This document shows positions 47,868 to 59,941 of a stretch of DNA of 64,000 nt, piece by piece. The position numbers and the translations under genes are program-made. The notes beneath the pieces were generated by a model. The model was given only the letters and a program-made list of their open reading frames with translations, was not told where the DNA came from and did no database searches. Within the stretch, counting starts at the first letter, position 1, and the number at the start of each line of letters is the position of its first letter. The DNA comes from Jacaranda mimosifolia (Eukaryota > Streptophyta > Magnoliopsida > Lamiales > Bignoniaceae): positions 17,796,968 through 17,860,967 of the forward strand of contig CM032129.1 in assembly GCA_018894105.1 (NCBI GenBank). The letters are read 5' to 3'.

Positions 47868-49113
47868 TAGGAGAAGAAGCACCAGATCCTAACGAGGTGG
47901 TAGAAGGTATGGTTTCTATTTTTTAAATCTATGATACTGCCTTATATGATCCTAGTGTCTTACATTCTTTCATATATGTCGTATTTCCTCTAACAAAATA
48001 TGGAATTTGAGACTATGGTTTATCAGAAAGAAGTTCAAACACCCTTAGATATAGGGTTAATGATAGACACCATGTATTGAAATTCGCCCAGATGACGATT
48101 GGGGATGGGTATAACCAGCCAACCTCATACAGATGCTTATTCGATAGTACAAAGTGACACTCAGAAGGGATTGGCTATATAATCATCATGCATAGGTGAA
48201 CTGCGACACCAAATGCATATTCTCGTAGATGAGATACCAATACCAACAAGCCCTTCTATAGATAACGCCTCCCAATGCCAATCATATCTGCACTAGAGAC
48301 TAGAAAGACTTTGAGAGAAGACAGGTAAGAATTCTTGGTGTATCTTATCAACAAACCCTAAGGTACAATTTAAAATTGAGGAAATAGAAGTAGGGGCTAA
48401 ACACTCGAAAGTATTCCCAAAAGAAGAAAGTTCATTACCCCCCATCCCACATAGAAGAATTATATGACCTTCTAAGGGGACAAGAATCTTCTCAAAAATG
48501 GAGTTGAAGTAAAGGTACTACTAGTTAATGGCTAGAAAAGACCACATAAAGTACGCATAGTTCTCAAAACCTTGAGAGAGCATTAGTTGTATGCAAAATT
48601 TAGGAAATACAGACCTTGAGTATAGAGATGGCTTTTCTTGGGCATGTCATATCCTAAGATGGGGTAGAGATTGATCCCTATAAGAAAGAGGCAGTAGTTA
48701 ACTAGAAGAGACCAAAATATGTGGCAAAAGTTTGTAGTTCTTCGGGTCTTGTCGGCTATTATCAAAGATTTGTGTAGAAAATTTCCAAAATAGCTGATAT
48801 GTTGACTAAAGTAACTCAAAAAGGTCAACCATTTGGCTGGAATAAGGATCTGAACATTAGACAGAGCTAATGAATGGAAATTCTAGAAGCCTGCGATTCT
48901 TCCATCACCTATCACCCAAAAAGGCAAATGTAGTGGCCAATGCCCTGAGAGCCAAATGGCTGGAATGACTCATTTACTGGAGGTAGAAGCAATTCTGGCG
49001 GAATGTATTGAAAGGAGAATGTAGACCGCTTAACCAAATCTACTTATTTTCTACCAGTCGAAACAAAACTCAGATAAGAATTTGGGGACCAGATTCTTTT
49101 AAGGGAGGAGGTA
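47868..49113 (+). pseudogene. Gypsy array internal region 1 (protease, RT, RNase H, integrase scraps)
   Basis: Readable pieces: protease flank at 47900-48300 ('DPSVLHSFI'), RT near 48480-48830 with the shared core deletion, RNase H tail near 48900-48960, and integrase piece 'VDRLTKSTYFLPVETK' at 49021-49075. The polypurine tract AAGGGAGGAGGTA (49101-49113) closes it. Stops in every frame. No gag or primer-binding site. Confidence 0.82.
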
Positions 49114-50729
49114 TGTAACACCCCTAAAATTTGGTATTTTGAGAAAATAAGGATTTAGAAATCAAGATATTGGTTGGTTGGATTTTAGGCCCCGAAAAAT
49201 AAATTAAAAGGACTTAATTGTAATAAAATTAAAAGTTTTGGGGTCAAATCGCAATTTGAGAAGACTTGATTGACCAACAATTGAAAGTTTTGTGGGTCAA
49301 AATAAGAATATTTAAGGTCAAATGGGTGGATGTTATGCACTAAGGAGGTTAGGGACTGAAACTAAAAGGTGGAAATACTTTTAGGGGTCCAATTGTAAGC
49401 TAAAATAAAGTTTTAGGGGTCAAAATAGTTTATATATATCATTCAAGGCCAAAACTTTGTCTAATTTCCACATGCACACCCACATCTCTTCCTCCGATGA
49501 TTACTTCTTGGCAGTGGCAAAACCTAACATATTACCTACCATTTTGTTCCTCTCAGCATAAGGAACACGTTGGTGCCATTTTCATCCAAAATCCACTAGC
49601 AAAGTGGCCAAAAATTTAAGTCGAAGTTGAGCTAATGGCAGAAGTGGTGGTCGCGATGTCACCGGCGATTGAAGCTTGGATGGGAATATTGGCTTTTGTT
49701 AGGCTCAGCTCAAGGATCACACCAGTGTCTTCAATTTTAGTAACGGGCTACTGGAGCATGCGAAATTAAAGAAAAATAGGCGCGGCAATGAGCGACGGCA
49801 CTGTGGCATTTTTCGGCCAATTGAAGGCCTTCTCGGTGGGGGATGCAGAAATTGTTTGGGGCATTGGATTTCTCTTATTGAAACATAATAAATGGTGGTA
49901 GTGGTGAGCTTTTTCGACGGCGGCGGCATGACGGCGGTAAAGAGATAAAATTTTCATCTCGTCGTAAGGAATACATGCACGAAAGCTGATCGTGGAAATT
50001 GAGCCTGAATAATAAGATATTGGGTGACGAAGAAGTAGGTCCTGCTGACCAGTAAATTTTTTACTGTGGTTGCCTTTTTCTAAGACTATGGAGGTGAGGG
50101 TCTGCAAATCTGGCACTTTCTCATACCTATATGTTATCGTAATAAACCCCTGTGAGGGTTCCTATTTTTGTACTAACTACATTGTGTTTATTGATATCTA
50201 TAAACTGCTTAAGATCTCGATTATTATCTATTATCTGATGCGTACACCCATGTGAGGGTTATTGCTTGTTATTGACTCTGAATCCTGTCTGTTCTGGCAC
50301 CCAGAACTCTTGCTTGTTATTTGTATCGCCCTGTTGCCTATTACAGTCTTGTCATCTATATTGTCGTGTATTGTTATCAGTTGCCTTGCCGGCACACTTG
50401 TTATTAGTTACAGCTTTAAATGGCCATGTTGGCTTATCTCAATTGTTTACTGATATTGTGTTGCCTTGTCCGCATTTCTGTACTATCCTACACTATTATC
50501 TATTGCCTCACCGGCACACTTATTTTACTCGGTATCAGCGATACATTAGGGATTTTTCGCTGGGCATCAGCAATGCATCATACGAATCATATGGGCATCT
50601 GCCATGTACCAAGATATCATGTGTTAGTGAGACTGACTGATTGATTGGGATAAGTTGTTCCCAACTGTTATGCTCGGAACGTGCTGATATGTCTGATTTA
50701 TTGATTGATGACTGACTGACTGATTGTGA

Positions 50730-50914
50730 TAAGTTTTTCCCAATTGTTATGCTCGGGACGTGCCAATAAGTTGTTCCCAATTGTTATGCTCGAGATGTGC
50801 CGATAAGTTATTCCTAGTTGTTATGCTTGGGACATGCAGATAAGTTGTTCCCATCTGTTGAGCTCAAGATGTGTCGTTAAGTTGTTCCCAGGTGTTCTGC
50901 TAGAGAGGTGCTGA
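50730..50914 (+). repeat. 37-base minisatellite, five units, in LTR2
   Basis: Units of the form TAAGTTGTTCCCAATTGTTA plus TGCTCGAGATGTGCCGA, five in tandem with no spacers. The same block occurs at 56207-56391 (five units). Only two units are present, in reverse, at 4796-4875. Confidence 0.92.
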
Positions 50915-51195
50915 TATAATTGATCGACTGATTAATTGATATGGCTGACTGACTGATTGATTAATATGTCTGACCGACTGATTGACCAACTATCTGACTG
51001 ATTGATTGATATGTCTCACCAACTGATTGACTGATTGTCTGGCTAATTCATTGATATGATTGGTCGACTGATTGATTGATATGACTGATCGATTGATTGA
51101 TTAATTGACTAACCGACTGATTGATTAATTGATTAACTGACTGATCGTTTGACTAACTAATTGATCATTGGATTGATTGACTGACTGGCTGGTAT
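50915..51195 (+). repeat. GATT/GACT tandem tract in LTR2
   Basis: About 280 bases dominated by TGATTGATTGAC and variants. It matches 56392-56745 and, in reverse complement, 4630-4765. Confidence 0.9.
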
Positions 51196-52006
51196 AAGGA
51201 GAATCGGATATGCATGTCTTGTTCTGATTCGTTGGATGCATATGTTACTCGGGATTATATTATTTTGATTGTATTCTAAATTGTTTGTAATCTGCTCATG
51301 GAGCAAAAAGGATGGTGTAGTTTCTTGGTCGAGATCGCGTTATTGTCCAAGCCGAACGAGTTGTATGCATTTTCTCCCGAACTGATCCAATTGAGATAGA
51401 CTATTCCTCCCAAACTGATTCGGTTAAGATAACATTCACAACTCCCAAGTTAATACCTACTAGTAACCTTGAATTTGTTAATGCCTGTATTTTGTTACGT
51501 TCATGATCCGATTGCATTGTCTGTTAAATTACAATATGTTAAATTATTTTCTCTTCAACGGAGCCCTTATGATTTATTACTGATTGTTATCCCTCACTAA
51601 GTCCTTTGGACTTACCCTCTGTGCTTCATAGATTTTCTCATACATGAATAAGTGATAAACTTGAACTGCAGGCTTGGATTGGCGAACACATTTTGTAATA
51701 AAAAAAGGGTTGTATATGCCTATGGTTACTTTTGGACCTTTTGTATACCCTAGATATGTTGTGGTATGTTAGGTCTGAATTTAACGTCTACAGGGTGTAT
51801 ATATATCATGTTGAATATTATGAGATCAGTTATAGTTTGTATTTTGTACTTTTGTCAAGGTTTGTTTAGGTTGAAGCTCGTTGCTATTTGTGATAATTTT
51901 GGAAAAAATTTCTGATGGGTTTATTGTTTGATGTATGGGTTTTCGAACTAAGACTGAATTGCGTGGTGCCTCAGCTCAGGGGCTATCTCAAGAAGGGCTA
52001 CAACAA

Positions 52007-52019
52007 TGGTATCAAAGCC
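52007..52019 (+). promoter_or_regulatory. Primer-binding site, gypsy array
   Basis: TGGTATCAAAGCC, four bases inside the LTR2 end, one change from the initiator-Met tRNA complement. Confidence 0.86.
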
Positions 52020-52315
52020 TAGGTTCGTCGATAACCTAGGCATTTGAGTATAATTGGGATTTATGACTGACCATTTGTTTAGAGTTAGTTTGAATATAAA
52101 TTTTAGTTGTTTTGCATATTGGGAAACTTCTATGTGATTTGAGGAATTAAGATGAATTTGATCAGTTGATATTAGGAAAATGAGTTCGCGTACTACAGGA
52201 TGTCTCTGGGATCTTTTCGTATATCGTAGGATGATTAGACTTGTGTGTCTATGAGTCTGATTTGATTTTATCTAACCCTTGAGTTCTTTAATTCTTAGAG
52301 GAGTTGGTGGAATTG

Positions 52316-53310
52316 ATGGCATCGCAAGGAAGTTCCGGTACACCTGTTATACCTAGAATTGGACGATAGGGAAGACCTCCCAAGCGATGGGTCATTGACT
52401 GACAGGCTCCAAGACGAGAGGCATCTACTTACCTACAAGCCATGCAAGAAAAAGAGGTTTTACAAACCCCTTTAGTGGGTCAGCTCAGAGTTGTTAATGA
52501 GATGGCAGAAGATCGGGCATTGGAACGGTTCCTTTGTTTTAATCCCCTAAAGTTCTTAGGAGGCCCTGATGATAGAAGAATCAAGGAATGGATTGAGAGT
52601 TTAAAGAATACTTCTGAGATACTGCATTATGCAGATGAGCAAAGGGTTCGATTTTCCATGTTCCTTCTGGAAGTTTTCGCTTGAAGTTGGTAGAAGATGA
52701 TTGATCGAAAGTGGACGGCTAAAGGAACCCACCAAACTTGGGAGAATTTCAACCTAGACTTCATGAATAAATAAGTGCCAGAGGTGGTGAAGCAAGCGAG
52801 AGAAAAAAAGTTTATGGACCTTGTACAAGGGGCATAGTCTGTAAGTCAGTACGAGGCTGCTTTTAGCCAACTTATACAATATGCTCCCTATATACATTAT
52901 GATAAATGTTGATAGACCCGACGATTTGTTCAAGGGTTGCGGGTGGAACTTCGAAAGGGGCTGGCCACTTGTGATCTGATGAACTTCAACCAAACAGTGA
53001 GGAAGAAATTACAACTTGAGTTAGAGCTGCAGGAGATCTGAAAAATTGAGGATAGGGGCTGAAATGAAAAGATGTACCTCGATAGGTAAAGTAATACCGA
53101 AAGAAAGCAACCAAGGCTTCTGGTTGGAAGCACTGCCCAACAAGCTCCTTAGTCTGGCGAGATGTCACATTTGACTTAAGAGAGTGCACAAAAGTAATAT
53201 GGATTATGTGGGGGATTTAATCATGAGGAGTTTGAATGTTTGAAGAAGTAGGGTAGGTGTATAGGTTGCGGTAATGACCAACACTTTCGGAAACATTCCC
53301 CCAAAAAGAG
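52316..53310 (+). pseudogene. Gypsy array gag remnant
   Basis: Starts 'MASQGSSGTP' at 52316. An 81-codon frame (52442-52684) reads 'ERFLCFNPLKFLGGPDDRRI' and 'HYADEQRVRFSMFLLE', the classical gypsy gag leader. The capsid part continues near 52690-52910 with breaks. The second zinc knuckle near 53260-53300 reads C-IG-C-GNDQ-H-FRKH-S, its last Cys lost. A TAG (53249-53251) lies between the knuckles, as in element F. Confidence 0.82.
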
Positions 53311-53339
53311 AGGCCCAACACCAACAGGGAAAGGAAAGC

Positions 53340-54440
53340 AAGTGGCAGAAGGTATGGTTTCTATTTTTGAAATCTATGATAATGCCTTATATGATCCTAG
53401 TGTCTTACATTCTTTCATACCTGTCGCATTTTCTCGAACAAAATATGCAATCTGAAGCTATGGGTTATCAGAAAGAAGTTCAACCACCTTTAGATATAGG
53501 GTTAATAATGGACACCATGTATTGGAATTTTCCCAAATGACGATTGGGGATGGGTATAACCAGCTAACCTCATCCAAATGCTTATCCAATAGTACAAAGT
53601 GATACTCGGAAGGGTTTGGTTGTATAATTATCATGCACAGGTGAACTACGACACCAAATGCATCATTTTCTCGGAGATGAAATACTAATGCCAACACGCC
53701 CTTCTGCAGACAACACCTCCCAATGCTAGTCATATCTACGCTAGAGACCAGAAAGATTTTGAGAGAAGACGGGCAAGAATTCTTAGTTTATCTTGTCAAC
53801 AAACCTAGAGATACAATTTAAAATCGAGGAAATAGAAATGAGGGCTAAATACTCGAAAGTATTCCCAAAAGAAGATAGTTCATTACCCCCTACCCCATGT
53901 AGAAGAATTATATGACCTTCTGCGGGGATAAGAATTTTCTCAAAGTTGGAGTTGAATTAAGGGTACTACCAGTTGAAGGCCAAAAAATACCATGTAAAGC
54001 ACTAACGCATAGTTCTCGGAGCCTTGAGAAAGCTTCAGTTGTATGTAAATTTTAGCAAGTGCAGACCTTGAGCACAGAGGTGGCTTTTCTTGGGCATGTC
54101 ATATCCCAAGATGGGGTAGAGGTTGATCCCTCTAAGAAAGAGGCGGTAATCAACTAGAAGAGATCGGAACACGTAGCATAAGTTCATAGTTTTTTGGGTC
54201 TTGTCGGCTATTAATGAAGATTTGTACAGAACTTTTTTGAAATAGCTGACATGTTGACTAAAGTAACTAAGAAAGGTCAACCATTTAACTGGAATGAGGA
54301 TCTGAACATGAGATAGAACTGATGGATGGAAATTCTAGAAGCCTACGATTCTTCCATCACCTATCACCTGAAAAGGCAAATGTAATGGCTATGCCTTGAG
54401 CCGAATGGCTGGAATGGCTCACTTATTAGAAACAGAAGCA
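53340..54440 (+). pseudogene. Gypsy array protease, RT and RNase H remnants
   Basis: 'DPSVLHSFIPV' near 53392 and post-protease sequence to 53760 ('ALETRKILREDGQEFLVYLV'). RT starts at about 53900, with a 'GYYQLK' motif joined directly to the segment after the active site near 53970, followed by 'VAFLGHVISQDGVEVDPSKK' near 54080-54140. The RNase H tail 'SITYH' is near 54355. Stops are frequent and no catalytic motifs remain. Confidence 0.8.
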
Positions 54441-56206
54441 ATTCTAGTAGAATATATTGAAAGGAGAATGTAGACCGCTAGACCGAATCTACTTATTTTT
54501 TGCCAGTCAAAACAAAACTCAGATGAGAATTTGTCTACTAGATTCTTTTAAGGGGGAGGTATGTAACACCCTTAAAATTCGATGTTTTGAGAAAATAAAG
54601 ACTTAGAAATCAAGATATTGGTTGGTTGAATTTTAGGGCCCGAAAAATAAATTAAAAGGACTTAATTGTATGAAAATTAAAAGTTTTGGGGTCAAATCGC
54701 AATTTGAGAAGACTTGATTGACCAACAATTGAAAGTATTGTGGGTCAAAATGAGAATATTTTAGGTCAAATGGGTAAATATTTTGCACTAAGGAGGTTGG
54801 GGACTGAAACTAAAAGGAGGAAATATTTTTGGGGGTCTAATTATAAGCTAAAGCAAAGCTTTGGGGGCAAAAACAGAATATCAAAATAGTTTTTATATTT
54901 ATTATTCAAGGCCAAAACTTTGTCTAATTTTCGCATGCACACCCATATCTCTTCCTCCAGTGATTTCTTCTTGAAAGTGGCAAAACCCACCATATTACCT
55001 ACCTTTTTCTTCCTCTCAGCACGAGGAACACATTGGTGCCATTTTCATCCAAAACCCATCGACGAAGCGATCAGAAATTGAATCCAAAGTTGTGCTCGCG
55101 ACAGAGACGATGGTCGCGGCGTCACCGGCGACTGACTTTTGGATAGAAATACTGGGTTTTGTTGGGCTCAACTTAAGGATCAAACGGATCAACTTAAGGG
55201 TTTTGTTGGGAATGGGAAACCGGAGCAGGCGAAATTGAAAAAAAACACGCATGGCAGCGAGCGACGGTGTTGTGGCATTTTTCGGCCAATTGAAGGCCTT
55301 CCCAGTAGCAGATGCAGAAATTGTTTAGGGCATTAGATTTCTCTCATCAAAACACACTAAACAGTGGTGGAGGTGAGCTTTTTCGGCGGTGGTAGCGGTG
55401 GCGGTGAAGAGACATAATCTTTATCTCATTGTGAGGAATACATACACAGAAGTTGATCGTGGAAATTGAGCCTCAATAATAAGATATTGGGTGACAAATA
55501 AGTAGTTCCTGTTGACCACTAGACTTCTGATTGTGGTTGCCTTTTTCTGAGACTATGGATATGAGGGTCTGCCAATCTAGCACTTTCACATACCTATCTG
55601 TCATCATGATATATAAACCCCTATGAGGGTTCCTGTTTCTGTATTGACTGCATCATGTTTATTGAAATCTGTAAACTGCTTGAGATCTCAACTGTTATCT
55701 ATTATCTGATGTGTGCACCCTTATGAGGGTTATCGCTTGTTATTAACTCTGAATCTTGTTTGTTCTGGCACCCAGAACTCTTGGTTGTTGTTTGTATCGC
55801 CCTATTGCTTGTTACTATCTCGTTATCTATACTGTCCTATATTGTTATATGTTGCCTTATCGGCACACTTGTTATCCGTTACAACTTTAAATGGCCATAA
55901 CTGGCTTATCTGAATTGTTTACTGATATCGTGTTGCCTTGTCCGCATTTTTGTACTATCATGTACTATTATCTATTACCTCACAGGCACACTTGTTTTAT
56001 CCGGTATCAACGATGCATTAGGGATTTCTCCCTAGGCATCAATAATGCGCCATACGGATTATATGGGCATCAGCCATATACCAAGTTGTCACGCTTTGGT
56101 AAGACTGACTGATTAATTAGGATAAGTTGTTCCCAGCTGTTATGCTCGAGATGTGCTGATATGTTTGACTGATTGATTGACTAGCTGACTGACTAACGGA
56201 TTATGA

Positions 56207-56391
56207 TAAGTTGTTCCCAGCTATTATTCTCGGCATGTGTCTATAAGTTGTTCCTAGCTGTTATGCACGAGACGTGCCAATAAGTTGTTCCCAGTTGTTA
56301 TGCTCAGGACATGCCGATAAGTTGTTCCCAATTGTTGAGCTCAGGACGTGTCATTACGGTTTTCCCAGCTATTATGCTCGAGACGTGCTGA
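56207..56391 (+). repeat. 37-base minisatellite, five units, in LTR3
   Basis: Five tandem units orthologous to 50730-50914, each starting TAAGTTGTTCC; the last starts TACGGTTTTCC. Confidence 0.9.
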
Positions 56392-56745
56392 TATGACTGA
56401 CCCACTGATTGATTGATATGAATGGTCAATTGATTAATTGATATGGTTGACAGACTAATTAATTGATATGACTGACCGATTGATTGATTGATATATCTGA
56501 ATAACTGATTGACTAACTGTCCGACTGATTGATTGATATGTCTGACTGACTGATTGATTGATTGACAGACTGTTCGGCTGATTGATTGATATGATTGACT
56601 GATTGATTGATTGACAAGACCGACCGACTGATTGATTGATTGACTAACCAACTGATTGATTGATTGACCAACCGACTGACTGACTAACTAACTGATCATC
56701 TGACTGACTAACTGATCACCTGATTGATTGACTGACTGACTGATT
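56392..56745 (+). repeat. GATT/GACT tandem tract in LTR3
   Basis: About 350 bases of TGATTGATTGAC variants, longer than the LTR2 tract. The complementary strand gives a spurious 115-codon frame rich in Ser, Gln, Ile and Asn. Confidence 0.9.
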
Positions 56746-57633
56746 GATATAAGGAGAATCTGACATGTCTATCTTGTTCTGATTCTTTGGACGACATATG
56801 TTATTCGGGATTGTTTTGTTTTGATTGTATTCCGAATTGTTTGTAATCTACTCATGGACTAACAAGGATGGTGTTGTTTCTTGGTCTAGATCGGCTGTTG
56901 CCCAGGCCGAACGAGTCGTATGCATTTCCTCCCGAACTGATTCGGTTGAAATGGGCTATTCCTCCTGAACTGATCCAGTTGAGACAATCCCGGGCTGTTT
57001 AAGTCAACATTCACAATTCCTAAGCTAAGTACCTACTAATAACCTTGAATTTGTTAATGCCTATATTCTGTTACGTTCATGATCCGATTGCATTGTCTAC
57101 TAAATTATAATATGTTGAATTGTTTCCTTTTCAGTAGAACCCTTATGATTTATTACTGATTGTTATCCCTCACTAAGTCCTTTAGACTTACCCCCTCGTA
57201 TTTCATTGATTTTCTTCGACAGGAATAGGTAATGAACTTGAACTACAGGCTTGGATCGGCGAGCACATTTTGTAATAAAAAAAGGGTTGTATATGCCTAT
57301 GGTTACTTTTGGACCTTTTGTATACCCTAGAGATGTTGTGGTATGTTAGGTCTGAATTTAACATCTGCAGGGTGTATATATATATATATATCATGTTGAA
57401 TATTATGAGATCAGTTATGGTTTGTATATTGTACGTTTGTTAAGATTTGTTTAGGTTGAAGCTCGTTGCTATCTTTCATAATTTTGGAAAAATTTTCTTA
57501 TATTGTTCGATTTATGGGTTTTGAAACTAAGACTGAATTGAGTGGCGCCTCAATTTAAAGGCTATCCCAAGAAGGGTTGCTACAATTTCAATATTAAAAT
57601 TCTTTTCAGTGCATCGCATCGGGCAGATGCTAG

Positions 57634-58403
57634 TATTATTGTATATAGCACAACAGTGTGGAACCCATAATTATGCAATTTTGACCAAATGGCAAATTCT
57701 TAGAATTTTGAGTATATTAATTCAATTAAAAAAAATTCATTAGTTGTTGATTATTATCTCTAATCGAGATTATTGTATCTTATCTCCAATTTTCTTTCAT
57801 TCGAAATTCAAAATATATTTAATAATATTCCACAATTTTTATTAAAGAGCTAGAAGTTTGGGAACTGAATAATTATAATTTAATTGATATGTAAGAGCTC
57901 AATTTATCAAAATGTTTAAAATTTAATAATTTTTATAATAATATTTTTTAGATATGTAAAATATTTTTAGATAAAACTATATATATAGAATATAAAAAAT
58001 AATTTAATTTGAAGAATATTTCAAATATAAAAAGTTACTTCCTACAATAGTTTTAAGTTTTGAACTTTATTTTTACATTACTAATTTAAATCATTTTAGG
58101 TTTTTTGCAATATAATAGAGAACTCATTTTCAATTATTTGAAATAAGTTCTTTTTTATGGGACATATATAGTTGACATAATTGAAATTTTTCAAAAACTT
58201 TATAAATGACTACTTAAATTGCAAGTTATGTCAATTCTTATATTTTTCAATATATATTGTTAAACAATTTTATAATTATATCGCCTACTTTGTTTTAATA
58301 TTTTTGCTTATAATAATTCAGAAAAAATATTTCTACATGGATTAATGATGTCAGATCAAAAAGTTTGACTAAAAATAAGTATCCCTTCAATTATCTATAC
58401 ATA
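57634..58403 (+). repeat. Spacer repeat S, copy 1
   Basis: About 770 AT-rich bases between the CTAG end of H1 and the TC start of H2, collinear with 40382-41123 and with 59205-59941 plus 63792-63841. Confidence 0.88.
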
Positions 58404-59204
58404 TCTATATATTTATAAAAGAAACTTATAGATGATAGAGCAATATTTTATCTTGAATTGAATATTAAAAATTTACTTATTATTTTATTCATATACATAA
58501 TATATGATATTTGATCATTTTAAAAATAATAAAATAACTACATATATAAATAAATATAAATAAATTTTGCTTATCAGAGTTATGTAGATTATTAAGAGAT
58601 ATTTTAACTTATAAAAATTGCATATTACAAGCTATGTACTGAACTAGCTATTAAATAATATCCTAATGTAAGTTATTTTCATAGATAAAGTATAAAGAGG
58701 TTTATATATTTACTATAACAAAAAATACTTAACATTTAAAAATCTTAAATGTCGTGAAAATTGTAATTGTAACTTTACATCACTAAGAATTCATATAAAA
58801 AAACTTTATGTTTTAAAAACTATATTTGCTTACTAATCATATCAAAAGATATATGTATAAATATATATATAATTCAAAAGGCATATTTAGTTAAATATTC
58901 TGCTCTAATTTTATTTTCTAAACTCTTTCATTTATTTTTTTAAATTTTATCACTTAAAATTTTTTTGTTTAATTTATAAACTTAGAGTTAACTATTCTTC
59001 ATATTCCACAATTTATTTAAGTACAAATTTTCTTCAAACACAATATCATTAAATTGAAATATTCATATGATTTTATTTAAATAGTAATAGATTTTGTTTC
59101 TTTAAATAGTAAAAATAATTGCGATTCATTTTTAATGACATGAAGTAAAATAAATTATTTCAATATTAAAATGCTTTTCGATGCATCGCACTAGGCACAT
59201 CTAG
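58404..59204 (+). mobile_element. Helitron-like element H2 (801 bases, uninterrupted)
   Basis: A|TCTATATATTTATAAAAGAAAC at the start. The end has a decayed hairpin, GATGCATCGCAC, then TAGGCACATCTAG|T. It is the reference empty-site copy for both the TTA site (near 58980) and the ATTTC site (near 59157) that are occupied in H1. Non-coding, AT-rich. Confidence 0.8.
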
Positions 59205-59941
59205 TACTATTATATATAGCACAATGGTGTGGGACCCATAATTATGCAATTTTGATTCTAATTGTGCAATTTTGGTCAAATGGCAAATTCTTAGAATTTT
59301 GAATATTTTAATTTAATTAAAAAAAATTCATTAGTTGTTGATTATTATCTCTAACCGATATAATTGTATCCTATCTCTTCTTTTTTTTTTCATTCAAAAT
59401 TCAAAATATATTTAATAATATTCCATAATTTTTATTAAAGAGGTAGAAGTTTGAGAAATGAATAATTATAATTTAACTGATATGTAAGAGCTCAATTTAT
59501 CAAAATCTTTAAAATTTAATTATTTTTATAATAATATTTTTTAGATATGTAAAATACTTTTAGATAAGACTATATATACAGAATATAATAAATAATTTAA
59601 TTTGAAGAATATTTCAAATATAAAAAGTTATTTCCTACAACAACTATAAGCTCTGAACTTTATTTTTATATTATTAATTTAAATCATTTTAGGTTTTTAG
59701 CAATATAATAGAGAACTCATTTTCAATTATTTGAAATAAGTTCTTTTTTATGGGGCATGTATATAGTTGACATAATTAAAAAAATTTAAAAACTTGATAA
59801 ATGATTACTTAAATACCAAATAATATCAATTTTTATATTTTTCAATATATTTAGTTAAACAATTTTATAATTATATCCCCTACGTATAATAATTCATAAA
59901 AATTCATACAAAATACTTTTATGTAGATTAATGATGTCAGA
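59205..59941 (+). repeat. Spacer repeat S, copy 2, left part
   Basis: Same unit as at 57634. It ends at GATGTCAGA, where a solo LTR with duplication TCAGA interrupts it. It resumes at 63792 and runs to 63841. Confidence 0.87.

Larger units (their letters stand above)
49114..52002 (+). mobile_element. Gypsy array LTR2 (2,889 bases, complete)
   Basis: TGTAACACCCCTAAAATTTGG to GAAGGGCTACA. It holds five 37-base repeats (50730-50914), a GATT/GACT tract (50915-51195) and the inverted repeat TAAGTCCTTTGGACTTA (51598-51614). It serves as 3' LTR for internal region 1 and 5' LTR for internal region 2. Short frames inside (for example 50266-50640) are not genes. Confidence 0.92.
52003..54561 (+). mobile_element. 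Gypsy array internal region 2
   Basis: From primer-binding site to polypurine tract (AAGGGGGAGGT before 54562). It contains gag, zinc-knuckle, protease, RT and RNase H remnants plus an integrase scrap near 54463-54520. At 2.56 kb it is about half the length of an intact gypsy internal region. The RT and RNase H core deletions are the same as in D and F. Confidence 0.85.
54562..57584 (+). mobile_element. Gypsy array LTR3 (3,023 bases, complete)
   Basis: TGTAACACCCTTAAAATTCG to GAAGGGTTGCTACA, followed by ATTTC (57585-57589), the partner of the duplication before LTR1. Minisatellite at 56207-56391, GATT/GACT tract at 56392-56745, and an inverted repeat with one change (TAAGTCCTTTAGACTTA) at 57174-57190. 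Confidence 0.93.
41124..57633 (+). mobile_element. Helitron-like element H1 with nested insertions
   Basis: Begins A|TCTATATATTTATAAAAG at 41124 and ends in a decayed hairpin (GTGCATCGCAT) followed by GGGCAGATGCTAG|T at 57633. The TC start, CTAG end and A/T flanks fit plant Helitrons. Removing the Harbinger-like element and the gypsy array leaves 41124-41707, 46754-46912 and 57590-57633, about 787 bases. That is collinear with H2 (801 bases). It is non-autonomous: no Rep/helicase sequence. Confidence 0.8.

Noticed and set aside
50730..50914. Regular 37-base repeats as a possible CRISPR-like array
   Set aside because: Units abut without spacers, lie inside a retrotransposon LTR of a plant genome, and recur in the sister LTR.
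56304..56651. 115-codon minus-strand frame rich in Ser, Ile, Asn and Gln
   Set aside because: Antisense of the GATT/GACT tract and minisatellite of LTR3; no start context or homology.
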